Shown here: one piece after another, positions 57,197 to 64,000 of the stretch
How positions within the stretch are numbered: the first letter of the stretch is position 1
How the letters are laid out: each line of letters begins with the position of its first letter
DNA from: Erythrobacteraceae bacterium CCH12-C2
GTDB taxonomy: Bacteria; Pseudomonadota; Alphaproteobacteria; Sphingomonadales; Sphingomonadaceae
NCBI GenBank assembly: GCA_001556995.1
Contig: LSKF01000102.1
Coordinates: 62,001-126,000, forward strand
Reading direction: 5' to 3'
Length of the DNA: 64,000 nucleotides
Notes under the pieces: generated by a model
What the model was told of the DNA's origin: nothing
Databases searched by the model: none
The model's input: only the letters and a program-made list of their open reading frames with translations
Program-made: the position numbers and the translations under genes

Positions 57197-58111
57197 TCAC
57201 TTGACCCGGCTCGTGGTGATGCCCTTCTGCGCGAGGAGATCCTGCACGTTCTTGGGGCCCGCAAGGTGGCCAGCGCCAACCGCGATGAACACTGTGCCGG
57301 GGGTGTCGAGGCGGGTGTCGATCCACTCGGCCCAGTTGGCATTGCGGCTATACAGCAGCGCTTCAGCGACGGCCGGATCGGTCATGCCTTCGTTCATGAC
57401 GGCAGCCAGCGCATCCGCATCGCCCTTGACCCATTCTGCGACCATCCGATCCAGCATGGGCTTCAATTCATCGATCCCGGTGGCAGCTTCCATCATGAAC
57501 GCGATCTGCGCTTCCTGGGTCATGTTATCGAAGATGCCGAGCTGGAATTCGAGGGTCTCGAGTGAGCCCTTGGGCTTTTCGGGGACTTTGGAGAGCAGCA
57601 CCTTTTCCACCCCGCTTGCTGGGTCGTAGCCCTGCTGCATCAGCGGAAGGATCGAGAGCGTGAGGCCCGCCAGCCATGGCTTGAACGGATCGAAGGCTTC
57701 AACCGGTGCACCGATTTTCCCCATTGCGGTACCAAAGGTCGCGGTCTGTTCAGGGGTCAGCAGCGAACGCAGCGTGGTGCCAGCAGGCAGCAGGCCCTTG
57801 GACATGGTGAGCTGTTGCCCCTGGGCCTCGCTCGCCGCGTCCATCGGAATTTCGGTGACGATCGTGTCTGATCCGGTCAGCGCGGTCGCGATGGTCTCGT
57901 CGTACCACTCGATCCCCTTGGGCAGCACATGGACCGTGCCGAACAGGTAGATCGTGGTGTCCTCGTCCGCGACCTTCCACAATGCCGGGCCCTTGGTGGC
58001 TGCGGTGGTTGTGGCAGCGCTGGTGGCCGTGTGGTTATCGGCCAGAGCAGGGTTTGCGGCGAACAGCGCAAATGGGGCGGCGGTCAGGGCAAGCAGGTTG
58101 GCAAGTTTCAT
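57197..58111 (-). CDS. TraB/GumN-family periplasmic protein
   Basis: 304 residues. Signal peptide MKLANLLALTAAPFALFAAN ending at ALA (about residue 24) without a lipobox cysteine, then the same domain as its neighbour: GTVHVLPKGIEWYDETIATA and VGAGHLAGPKNVQDLLAQKG. AAAAGGAACC gives the ribosome site for ATG 58111. A tandem duplicate of the gene at 56206, diverged in localisation. Substrate unknown. Confidence 0.87.
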   Translation of the reverse strand: MKLANLLALTAAPFALFAANPALADNHTATSAATTTAATKGPALWKVADEDTTIYLFGTVHVLPKGIEWYDETIATALTGSDTIVTEIPMDAASEAQGQQLTMSKGLLPAGTTLRSLLTPEQTATFGTAMGKIGAPVEAFDPFKPWLAGLTLSILPLMQQGYDPASGVEKVLLSKVPEKPKGSLETLEFQLGIFDNMTQEAQIAFMMEAATGIDELKPMLDRMVAEWVKGDADALAAVMNEGMTDPAVAEALLYSRNANWAEWIDTRLDTPGTVFIAVGAGHLAGPKNVQDLLAQKGITTSRVK

Positions 58112-58185
58112 CGGGGGTTCCTTTTGAGGTTGGTGGGTAGAACGTTCTGGAATTGAACGGGGAATGAAATCTCTCCTGATCAAGG

Positions 58186-58839
58186 TCAGAAATAGCGTCG
58201 ATAAAGCCAGACAACGGTCAGCACAGCGAGCACGATCAGCCACACGATCATCGGGTCCTGCGCGGGCAGCCAGCCCGCGCGGGTGGCAATCCACCATGTC
58301 GGCGCGCCGATAAGATAGAAGTGGGCGCCGATCACGCTGGCTTCGGCATAGGTAGCTTTCTCGTGCTCATCTATCGTCCGCCACCACAACCAGGTCAGCA
58401 GCGGCGTCAGCAGCGACCAGCCGACAATCGCCACAACTGCTGTCAGGTTGCTGATGGGACCGTTTGAAAACAGTGACGTCGAAGCGCTGTCGTTGCTGAT
58501 GGCAAAGGCGAAACCCAGGAAGACACCCAGCCCACACATGGCATAAGTGAGCCGCGTCGCCTTGCGGGTACTTCTCGCCACCGGTTCGCCTGATGCGCTC
58601 GGCCAGAACCGCCACATGCCGTAGGCCACCAGTGCGAAAAGGCCGACGATGCTAGCGAGGATCACGACACTGACCAGCTCGACTGATGCACGTTTGATCG
58701 CGACGCTAAGATAGCCAGCGAAGACCCCGGCGAGGACAATCAGCGCTACGCCGCCCAGCGTGCCGATCAGCATGCGCAACAGGAGCACAGTGCGGTCGGA
58801 CCTGGCAGTCGTTTCTTCAATCATGTCAGGCTTCGTCAT
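58186..58839 (-). CDS. Multi-pass membrane protein next to HTH regulator
   Basis: 217 residues, about six transmembrane helices (LLRMLIGTLGGVALIVLAGV, LVSVVILASIVGLFALVAYG, IVWLIVLAVLTVVWLYRRYF). No known family. It starts inside the end of the upstream HTH gene (14-bp overlap), so translation is coupled. Such small HTH plus membrane-protein pairs are widespread modules of unknown role. Confidence 0.78.
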   Translation of the reverse strand: MTKPDMIEETTARSDRTVLLLRMLIGTLGGVALIVLAGVFAGYLSVAIKRASVELVSVVILASIVGLFALVAYGMWRFWPSASGEPVARSTRKATRLTYAMCGLGVFLGFAFAISNDSASTSLFSNGPISNLTAVVAIVGWSLLTPLLTWLWWRTIDEHEKATYAEASVIGAHFYLIGAPTWWIATRAGWLPAQDPMIVWLIVLAVLTVVWLYRRYF

Positions 58840-59020
58840 GAAAAATTTCCTCGATTGTCATCTCGAACAGCCGCGCGATGCGGAAGGCGAGGGGGAGGGA
58901 CGGGTCGTGCTTGCCGGTTTCGATGGCGTTGACCGCCTGCCGCGAAACATCGAGATGCACCGCGAGATCGGCCTGGCTCCAGTCGCGCTCGGCACGGAGG
59001 ACTTTGAGGCGGTTTTTCAT
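58826..59020 (-). CDS. Small XRE-family (YozG-like) transcriptional regulator
   Basis: 64 residues, a single helix-turn-helix: MKNRLKVLRAERDWSQADLA then VSRQAVNAIETGKHDPSLPL, ending with IFHDEA. Its start overlaps the stop of the upstream membrane-protein gene by 4 bp. ATG 59020 fits the family better than 59041. It probably regulates its own membrane-protein operon. Confidence 0.9.
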   Translation of the reverse strand: MKNRLKVLRAERDWSQADLAVHLDVSRQAVNAIETGKHDPSLPLAFRIARLFEMTIEEIFHDEA

Positions 59021-59418
59021 GGATTTGCGCCTCCGCGCCACCGGCTCGCTGCCAAAGCGACATGAAAAACCAAAGCAACGAGTGAGAGGCCCAAGGTCAC
59101 ATCAATCGCTGCCAAGAGTTCCAATGTCCTCAAAACAGGAAACACTCCAAGCATCATCAGCAATCCAGCTGCACCAAGCGCCCAGCGAGACGCCGTCCAC
59201 AAATGAGCCTGAATGAATTCGTCATGGCTGTAGGCGAACGGGAGGAACCCGATTGACGCGGCAGCAAAAACGCCGAAGAGATTGGGTGCCATTGTATCTT
59301 GCGGCGCAAAAATCAGCCAGCACACATTGAGAAGTGAGGCCGGAAGCCCGATCCACAGCGTGGTGAAGTAGCGCGTCCTGTCATCTGACGAAACACGGCC
59401 GGGTCTGTAAGGCATCAT
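59017..59418 (-). CDS. Four-helix membrane protein of HTH cluster
   Basis: 133 residues, about four transmembrane helices (YFTTLWIGLPASLLNVCWLI, LFGVFAAASIGFLPFAYSHD, WALGAAGLLMMLGVFPVLRT). Overlaps the HTH gene and the upstream gene by 4 bp each. No family recognised. Confidence 0.72.
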   Translation of the reverse strand: MMPYRPGRVSSDDRTRYFTTLWIGLPASLLNVCWLIFAPQDTMAPNLFGVFAAASIGFLPFAYSHDEFIQAHLWTASRWALGAAGLLMMLGVFPVLRTLELLAAIDVTLGLSLVALVFHVALAASRWRGGANP

Positions 59419-59807
59419 CTGTCTCCCAGCAGGCGCTTGACGAACAGGCCGATGTAGAAGGCGGCGATGGCCAGCAGAGGCACCACAGCCGCGGGAATGT
59501 TCTTGCCATCTTCGGTGTCGGTCGCGCCGTCAAAAAAGCCTTCGGCAGCGGGCAGGCCGAGGAAGGTGATAAGCATCGTCCCGAAGGCAACACTTGCGCC
59601 GGCGTTCCACAGACCTTCCGTGAACTCATCCGCGCGCCGGGTGAACAGCATGACGTAGGTGCTGCTGATCACGAGCAGAATTAGGGGTAGGGCTATCACC
59701 AGCGGAGCATCGGCGAACGCGGCGGCGACGGTCAAAATGAGGGCACCAAGGCCAACCCAACTGGCGCCCATGAAAATGCTGGCGCGGTTCATTTTTGCTT
59801 TCGCCAT
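59415..59807 (-). CDS. Four-helix membrane protein of HTH cluster
   Basis: 130 residues, about four transmembrane helices (IFMGASWVGLGALILTVAAA, LVIALPLILLVISSTYVMLF, NIPAAVVPLLAIAAFYIGLF). Overlaps the next gene by 4 bp and follows the 36-residue gene with a 4-bp gap. No family recognised. Confidence 0.72.
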   Translation of the reverse strand: MAKAKMNRASIFMGASWVGLGALILTVAAAFADAPLVIALPLILLVISSTYVMLFTRRADEFTEGLWNAGASVAFGTMLITFLGLPAAEGFFDGATDTEDGKNIPAAVVPLLAIAAFYIGLFVKRLLGDR

Positions 59808-59811
59808 GGCG

Positions 59812-59922
59812 TCAAAATCCCAAGGCGGTGGTCAGCTTGGCGAGCACATTTCCGATCGCAAAGCCGCTGAGGCCGAGCAGCACGTAGGCCTGCCAACGCT
59901 TCATCGTAATCGTGCGGTCCAT
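59812..59922 (-). CDS. 36-residue single-helix membrane protein
   Basis: A small gene: MDRTITMKRWQAYVLLGLSG followed by FAIGNVLAKLTTALGF, one transmembrane helix. AGGAG lies 9 bp before the ATG. The stop is 4 bp before the next gene, and it heads the HTH/membrane-protein operon. Small size makes it uncertain; spacing and ribosome site support it. Confidence 0.55.
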   Translation of the reverse strand: MDRTITMKRWQAYVLLGLSGFAIGNVLAKLTTALGF

Positions 59923-59991
59923 TACATCAGGCTCCTACTTCGATAGTGGGGGGCGGAGGGGCCGGGCTAGCCCCTCCGCCTGCGAGGGACA

Positions 59992-60354
59992 TCACGCGCC
60001 GGGAGTGGCGGCGGGCGATGTGGGGGAGGGGGCGCGCTCGGCGAAACGGATGCTTTCAGCGCGCGCATTGGCAATGGCAACGCGCACCTGCGGCGCAGTG
60101 GCTGCCAGCGCGCTGACGCGGCAGTCGCGCTCGAGCCGGACCGAGGCGCTATCGCGTCCGCCGTTCTGGCACATCTGGCGCACCCAGGTGCGGACCCGCT
60201 CGTCAAGACGAGAGACGCCCTCATTGGTGGTCAGGTCAAGATCGTCATGCGCTACCGAGGCATCGAATTCGGTCGTGTTTGCAGGCGAAGCATGCGCGAC
60301 CGCGGGGGCCAGGATCAGGGCAGCAGCAAGAGCAAGGGGAAGGCGAAGGGTCAT
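59992..60354 (-). CDS. UrcA-family protein
   Basis: 120 residues. Signal peptide MTLRLPLALAAALILAPAVA (cleavage near HAS) and the UrcA-type core DLDLTTNEGVSRLDERVRTW, a Cys in QMCQNGGRDS and a second in RDCRVSALAATAPQVRVAIA, a probable disulfide. Family members are secreted and of unknown function. It lies upstream of, and codirectional with, the HTH/membrane operon (69 bp apart). Confidence 0.88.
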   Translation of the reverse strand: MTLRLPLALAAALILAPAVAHASPANTTEFDASVAHDDLDLTTNEGVSRLDERVRTWVRQMCQNGGRDSASVRLERDCRVSALAATAPQVRVAIANARAESIRFAERAPSPTSPAATPGA

Positions 60355-60414
60355 GGCGGTTCTCCTGGGGAGGAAGAGGGGGTGTCATCACAACCTTCCG
60401 GAATGTCAGGTTGC

Positions 60415-60470
60415 CCTGACTATATGTCGTGATTCGCTGACCATGTCAACACAACCTGACTTTGTGTCGT
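60415..60470 (-). promoter_or_regulatory. urcA promoter with two direct repeats 40 bp apart
   Basis: TTGACA (60449-60444), a 17-bp spacer and CATATA (60426-60421) on the minus strand. Two copies of CCTGACTNTNTGTCGT (plus-strand reading; 60415-60430 and 60455-60470, 14 of 16 identical) lie over the -10 and just upstream of the -35, 40 bp apart. Each contains GAC-N5-GTC. This looks like a two-site operator. Confidence 0.55.
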
Positions 60471-60557
60471 CAAAACGTGACCTGCACGCCTTCCGCCCCC
60501 CCCTGTGCTGCAACGCGGCATTGACGCTATCGGGGTGTTCGGCCATGGCGAGGCGCC

Positions 60558-61487
60558 ATGAGCGCCCTCTCCCAATTTACGCCCGCGCCGCGCGATCCTG
60601 CGCGCTCGTTTCAGGATATGATCCTGACCCTCCACGATTTTTGGAGCCATGAGGCGGGCTGCGTGATTCTCCAGCCCTATGACATGCGCATGGGCGCGGG
60701 CACGTTCCACACGGCCACCACTTTGCGCGCCCTCGGGCCGGAGCCGTGGAATGCGGCTTTCGTCCAACCCTGCCGCCGCCCGACCGACGGTCGCTATGGC
60801 GAGAACCCGAACCGGCTGCAGCACTACTACCAGTATCAGGTGATCCTGAAGCCCTCGCCGCCGGACATTCAGGAGCTCTATCTCAAGAGCCTCGCCGCGA
60901 TCGGCATCGATCCGCTCGCGCACGACATCCGCTTTGTCGAGGACGACTGGGAAAGCCCAACGCTCGGTGCCTGGGGGCTGGGCTGGGAAGTGTGGTGCGA
61001 CGGGATGGAAGTCACCCAGTTCACCTATTTCCAACAGATGGGCGGCTTCGACTGCAAGCCGGTCGCGGGCGAGCTGACCTACGGGCTTGAGCGCCTTGCG
61101 ATGTATATTCAGGGCGTCGACAACGTGTACGATCTGGCCTTCAACAGCGCCGGGGTTTCCTATGGCGATGTGTTCCTCGAGAACGAGCGCCAGATGTCGA
61201 AGTGGAACTTTGAGGTTGCCGATACCGACGCGCTGTTCGACCTCTTCGCCAAGGCCGAGGCCGAATGCCGCAATGCGCTTGGCGCCGGGGTGCCCATCGC
61301 CGCCTATGAACAGGCGGTCGAGGCGAGCCATGTGTTCAACCTGCTCCAGGCGCGCGGGGTGATCTCCGTGCAGGAACGCGCCAGCTATATGGGCCGCGTG
61401 CGCGACCTCGCGCGCTCATCCTGCGAGGCCTATGCCGAGAAGATGACGCCCGAGTGGCAGGCGAAGTATCCCGGGTGGGTGCTGTGA
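60558..61487 (+). CDS. glyQ: Glycyl-tRNA synthetase alpha subunit
   Basis: 309 residues, the class II catalytic subunit of the alpha2beta2 enzyme. [60 protein letters not shown] and [20 protein letters not shown] are the class II motifs. Followed 118 bp later by glyS, with a dispersed palindromic repeat in the gap. Confidence 0.97.
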   Translation: MSALSQFTPAPRDPARSFQDMILTLHDFWSHEAGCVILQPYDMRMGAGTFHTATTLRALGPEPWNAAFVQPCRRPTDGRYGENPNRLQHYYQYQVILKPSPPDIQELYLKSLAAIGIDPLAHDIRFVEDDWESPTLGAWGLGWEVWCDGMEVTQFTYFQQMGGFDCKPVAGELTYGLERLAMYIQGVDNVYDLAFNSAGVSYGDVFLENERQMSKWNFEVADTDALFDLFAKAEAECRNALGAGVPIAAYEQAVEASHVFNLLQARGVISVQERASYMGRVRDLARSSCEAYAEKMTPEWQAKYPGWVL

Positions 61488-61505
61488 GTTCGCGTAACCT
61501 CAACC

Positions 61506-61597
61506 CCGTTCGCCCTGAGCTTGTCGAAGGGCTGTCCTTCTTTTCGCCCCATGCAATCAAGAAAAGTGCAGTGCTTCGACAAGCTCAGCACGAACGG
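61506..61597. repeat. Palindromic repeat between glyQ and glyS
   Basis: 92 bp, arms CCGTTCGCCCTGAGCTTGTC (left) and ...GCTTCGACAAGCTCAGC ACGAACGG (right), same family as in carA (29600) and glyS (62732). This intergenic copy is 92 bp, not a multiple of three, while the two intragenic copies are 96 and 81 bp. Confidence 0.88.
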
Positions 61598-61605
61598 AAA
61601 TTCTG

Positions 61606-63984
61606 ATGGCCGACTTCCTGCTCGAACTGCGCTGCGAGGAAATCCCCGCCCGGATGCAACCCAAGGCCAAGGAAGATCTGGCGCGGCTATTTGCCGATGC
61701 GCTGGACAAGGCCGGACTGACGGCGGGTTCGATCGAAACCTTCGCCACGCCGCGCCGTCTGGCCCTGATCGCCAAGGATCTGCCGCTTGCGACCGAGGCC
61801 GTGAGCGAGGAAACCAAGGGCCCCAAGGTCGGCGCGCCACCGCAGGCGCTCGAAGGCTTTCTGCGGAAGGTTGGTCTTAGCGAGGACCAGCTGGTCGAGC
61901 GCGATGGCGTATATTTCGCCGTGGTCGAAAAGCCGGGGCGCAAAACCGCCGAGGTTCTCGCCGAGGCCATTCCGGCGATCATCCGCGCTTTTCCCTGGCC
62001 CAAATCGATGCGCTGGGGCGCCGCTTCGCTCAGCACCGGATCGTTGCGCTGGGTGCGTCCGCTTTCGGGCATCATCGCCTTGCTGGACGACGCGGTGGTT
62101 CCTTGCGAGATTGACGGCATCGTCAGCGGGCGCGTGACGATGGGGCACCGCTTCCACCATTCCGGCCCGGTCGAGATCGCCAATGCCGGGGCCTATATCG
62201 AAACCCTGCGCGCGGCGCATGTGGTCGTTCACTTCTCCGAGCGCTGCAAGCTTATCCGCGAAGGCGCCGCCAAGGCCGCAGCCGCAGCAGGCCTGACGCT
62301 CGTCGAAGACGAAGGTCTGGTGATCGAGAACGCCGGGCTGACCGAGTGGCCGGTTCCGCTGCTCGGCCGCTTCGACGAGGCGTTCCTCGATGTCCCGCCC
62401 GAGGTGATCCAGCTCACCGCGCGGGTGAACCAGAAGTATTTCGTCTGCCAGGACAGCGCGGGCAAGCTCGCCAACGCCTTTATCTGCACCGCCAATATCG
62501 AGGCGATCGACCCGCCGGTGGTGATCGACGGCAACCGCAAGGTCCTCGCCGCGCGCCTTTCGGATGCGCGGTTCTTCTGGGAGCAGGACCAGAAGACCCC
62601 GCTTGCCGTCCATGCCGAGAAGCTGTCGCGGATCACCTTCCACGAGAAGCTGGGCACGGTCGCCGACAAGGTCGAGCGTGTCGCCAAGCTGGCGCGGTGG
62701 TTGGTGGAACAGGGCATCGTCACACCCACCTCCGTTCGCCCTGAGCCTGTCGAAGGGCCGTTCTTCTCTTCCGAAGCAAAGAACGGGGCTTCGATAAGCT
62801 CAGCCCGAACGGTTGAGGAGTTGGCCGACCTCGCCGAGCAAGCCGCCCGCCTGTGCAAGGCCGATTTGGTCACCGAAATGGTCGGCGAATTCCCCGAATT
62901 GCAGGGCCTGATGGGCGGATACTACGCCGCGAAGGAAGGCCTTCCGGTGGAGGTCGCCGAGGCAATCCGCGATCACTACAAGCCGGTCGGGCAGGGCGAT
63001 GACGTGCCGACCGCGCCGGTGACGGTGGCGGTGTCGCTAGCGGATAAGTTGGATACGTTGGTTGGGTTTTTCAACATTGAACAAAGGCCGACTGGCTCGA
63101 AAGATCCCTTTGCAATTCGTCGAGCGGCACTCGGCTTTTTATCTCTGATCTTAAAAAACAAGATACGGGTTCCGCTGGTACATCTTTTCCGGGTGGCCGT
63201 TACCAACCTAAGATACGATATCATCGGTTTTGAGGGAGGTGCTGTCGCGGCGGTATCCGACCTATTCAAACCGTATCCAGATTTTGGCGTTATAGATGAC
63301 GGCAAAACTATCGACAGCCCCTTCTACAATATAGATTTTACCATAAATCACACGTCAGGGTGGTTGCGGACAATTCGGCTTCGTGTGCCCAAGGAATTGA
63401 TAGAGTTCCTCGTTGACCGCCTCAAGGTTCAGCAACGCGAAGCGGGCGTCCGCCACGATCTGATCGATGCTGTGTTCGCGCTCGGCGGGGAGGATGATCT
63501 TGTCCGCCTGCTCGCGCGCGTTCACGCGTTGCAGGCCTTCGTCACCACCGAGGATGGCACCAACCTCCTTGCAGGCTACAAGCGCGCGGCGAATATCCTC
63601 AAAAAGGAAAACTACCTCGTCACCCCAGCGGAAGCTGGGGCCTCGGGCGGCAGTGCGCAAACGCCTGAGGTGCCAGCTTTCGCTGGCATGACGGATGAAG
63701 CGGGGGAGGTTCAAGCCCTTTCCTACACCCCCGATCCGGCCGAAAAGGCGCTGATCGACGCGCTTGCCGATGCCGCTCCCCGCGCTGCCGCGGCGGTGGA
63801 GGCCGAGCGGTTCGCCGATGCGATGGCTGCGCTTGCCACCTTGCGCGCGCCCATCGACCGGTTCTTTGAAGAGGTGACCGTCAACGACGCGGATGCGGAC
63901 AAGCGTTCCGCACGCCTTGCGCTGCTGGCGCGTTTCCGTGATGCGGTGCACCAGGTTGCCGATTTCAGCCGGATCGAGGGCTAG
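61606..63984 (+). CDS. glyS: Glycyl-tRNA synthetase beta subunit, with three inserted segments
   Basis: 792 residues, longer than the usual roughly 690-750 of relatives. The beta subunit binds tRNA and is needed for glycylation. Starts MADFLLELRCEEIPARMQPK; core blocks LTEWPVPLLGRFDEAFLDVP, RVNQKYFV, ARLSDARFFWEQD, RITFHEKLGTV, PTGSKDPFAIRRAALG, GVRHDLIDAVFALGGEDDL. Residues about 376-402 (RPEPVEG...SARTV) and 671-696 (VTPAEAGAS...PAFAGMT) are translated palindromic repeats. Residues about 480-601 are encoded by AT-rich, rare-codon DNA. The frame stays open throughout. Confidence 0.94.
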   Translation: MADFLLELRCEEIPARMQPKAKEDLARLFADALDKAGLTAGSIETFATPRRLALIAKDLPLATEAVSEETKGPKVGAPPQALEGFLRKVGLSEDQLVERDGVYFAVVEKPGRKTAEVLAEAIPAIIRAFPWPKSMRWGAASLSTGSLRWVRPLSGIIALLDDAVVPCEIDGIVSGRVTMGHRFHHSGPVEIANAGAYIETLRAAHVVVHFSERCKLIREGAAKAAAAAGLTLVEDEGLVIENAGLTEWPVPLLGRFDEAFLDVPPEVIQLTARVNQKYFVCQDSAGKLANAFICTANIEAIDPPVVIDGNRKVLAARLSDARFFWEQDQKTPLAVHAEKLSRITFHEKLGTVADKVERVAKLARWLVEQGIVTPTSVRPEPVEGPFFSSEAKNGASISSARTVEELADLAEQAARLCKADLVTEMVGEFPELQGLMGGYYAAKEGLPVEVAEAIRDHYKPVGQGDDVPTAPVTVAVSLADKLDTLVGFFNIEQRPTGSKDPFAIRRAALGFLSLILKNKIRVPLVHLFRVAVTNLRYDIIGFEGGAVAAVSDLFKPYPDFGVIDDGKTIDSPFYNIDFTINHTSGWLRTIRLRVPKELIEFLVDRLKVQQREAGVRHDLIDAVFALGGEDDLVRLLARVHALQAFVTTEDGTNLLAGYKRAANILKKENYLVTPAEAGASGGSAQTPEVPAFAGMTDEAGEVQALSYTPDPAEKALIDALADAAPRAAAAVEAERFADAMAALATLRAPIDRFFEEVTVNDADADKRSARLALLARFRDAVHQVADFSRIEG
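62732..62812. repeat. 81-bp palindromic repeat in frame inside glyS
   Basis: Arms CCGTTCGCCCTGAGCCTGTC (left) and ...TTCGATAAGCTCAGCCCGA ACGG (right); 81 bp, 27 codons. Same family as 29600-29695 and 61506-61597, with a shorter centre. Confidence 0.88.
63045..63410 (+). other. AT-rich, rare-codon segment inside glyS
   Basis: Local GC falls to about 42-48% per 60 bp, against much higher values on both sides. In-frame codons TTA, ATA (four), CTA and AGA appear here, while the flanks use almost none of these. The coding frame is intact. It may be a recombined patch from a low-GC homologue or an inserted segment. Confidence 0.7.
63618..63693. repeat. Palindromic repeat of a third family inside glyS
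   Basis: Left CGTCACCCCAGCGGAAGCTG and right CCAGCTTTCGCTGGCATGAC form an imperfect inverted repeat of about 76 bp. It encodes VTPAEAGAS...PAFAGMT, the translation typical of a dispersed repeat common in proteobacterial genomes (recollection). Boundaries approximate; the reading frame is kept. Confidence 0.8.
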
Positions 63985-64000
63985 AAAAGACGAAAGCGCC

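Overview
The window is a 64 kb piece of a GC-rich bacterial chromosome. It is almost entirely housekeeping and has no rRNA, CRISPR array, transposase or prophage. Protein sequences and gene neighbourhoods (HTH-RibB fusion, Coq4-like genes, UrcA protein, DUF2177, DUF3052, DUF4170, dnaG-rpoD, mreBCD-mrdAB) point to Alphaproteobacteria, order Sphingomonadales, most likely Erythrobacteraceae. This is inference from sequence features; no database was searched.

Layout. 1-3131 (minus): ilvN (cut by the window edge), ilvB and miaA, with an attenuator-like hairpin before ilvB. 3124-7005: serB and two Coq4-family paralogues enclosing a nitroreductase and a small secreted protein; both paralogues carry the same 15-bp quasi-palindrome in their promoters. 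7002-10774 (minus): DUF3052 gene, purL and two membrane proteins. 10860-19161 (plus): xseB, ispA, coaD, cyclophilin, queA, ABC-2 exporter, outer-membrane protein, tgt, two Cys-rich exported proteins (one only 43 aa) and a chorismate mutase-like gene. 19238-28843 (minus): rpsD, trmJ, nrdR, rpiB-glyA, rpoD, dnaG, yqeY. 28984-35957 (plus): carA, an AT-rich orphan gene, a secreted protein, carB, greA. 36040-38810 (minus): GNAT, DUF4170 and four small helical membrane proteins. Then eno (plus), ribH and HTH-ribBX (minus), tRNA-Lys(CTT), the cell-shape cluster mreB-mreC-mreD-mrdA-rodA (minus), mutL (plus), a long minus block (phosphodiesterase, ychF, VOC, SDR, P-loop kinase, pth, rplY, two TraB/GumN proteins, an HTH regulator with small membrane proteins, urcA), and glyQ-glyS (plus).

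The most unusual signal is that palindromic repeats of at least three families lie in frame inside essential or conserved genes. carA and glyS carry the family that also sits between glyQ and glyS, mutL carries a second family, and glyS carries a third. glyS also holds an AT-rich, rare-codon segment of about 360 bp. The reading frame is kept in each case, so the elements behave like protein-coding palindromic elements. Further points are a parS-like 16-mer, an HTH-RibBX enzyme whose promoter spacer is filled exactly by an inverted repeat, an AT-rich gene lodged between carA and carB, and an HTH/small-membrane-protein operon next to an urcA promoter with 40-bp-spaced direct repeats.
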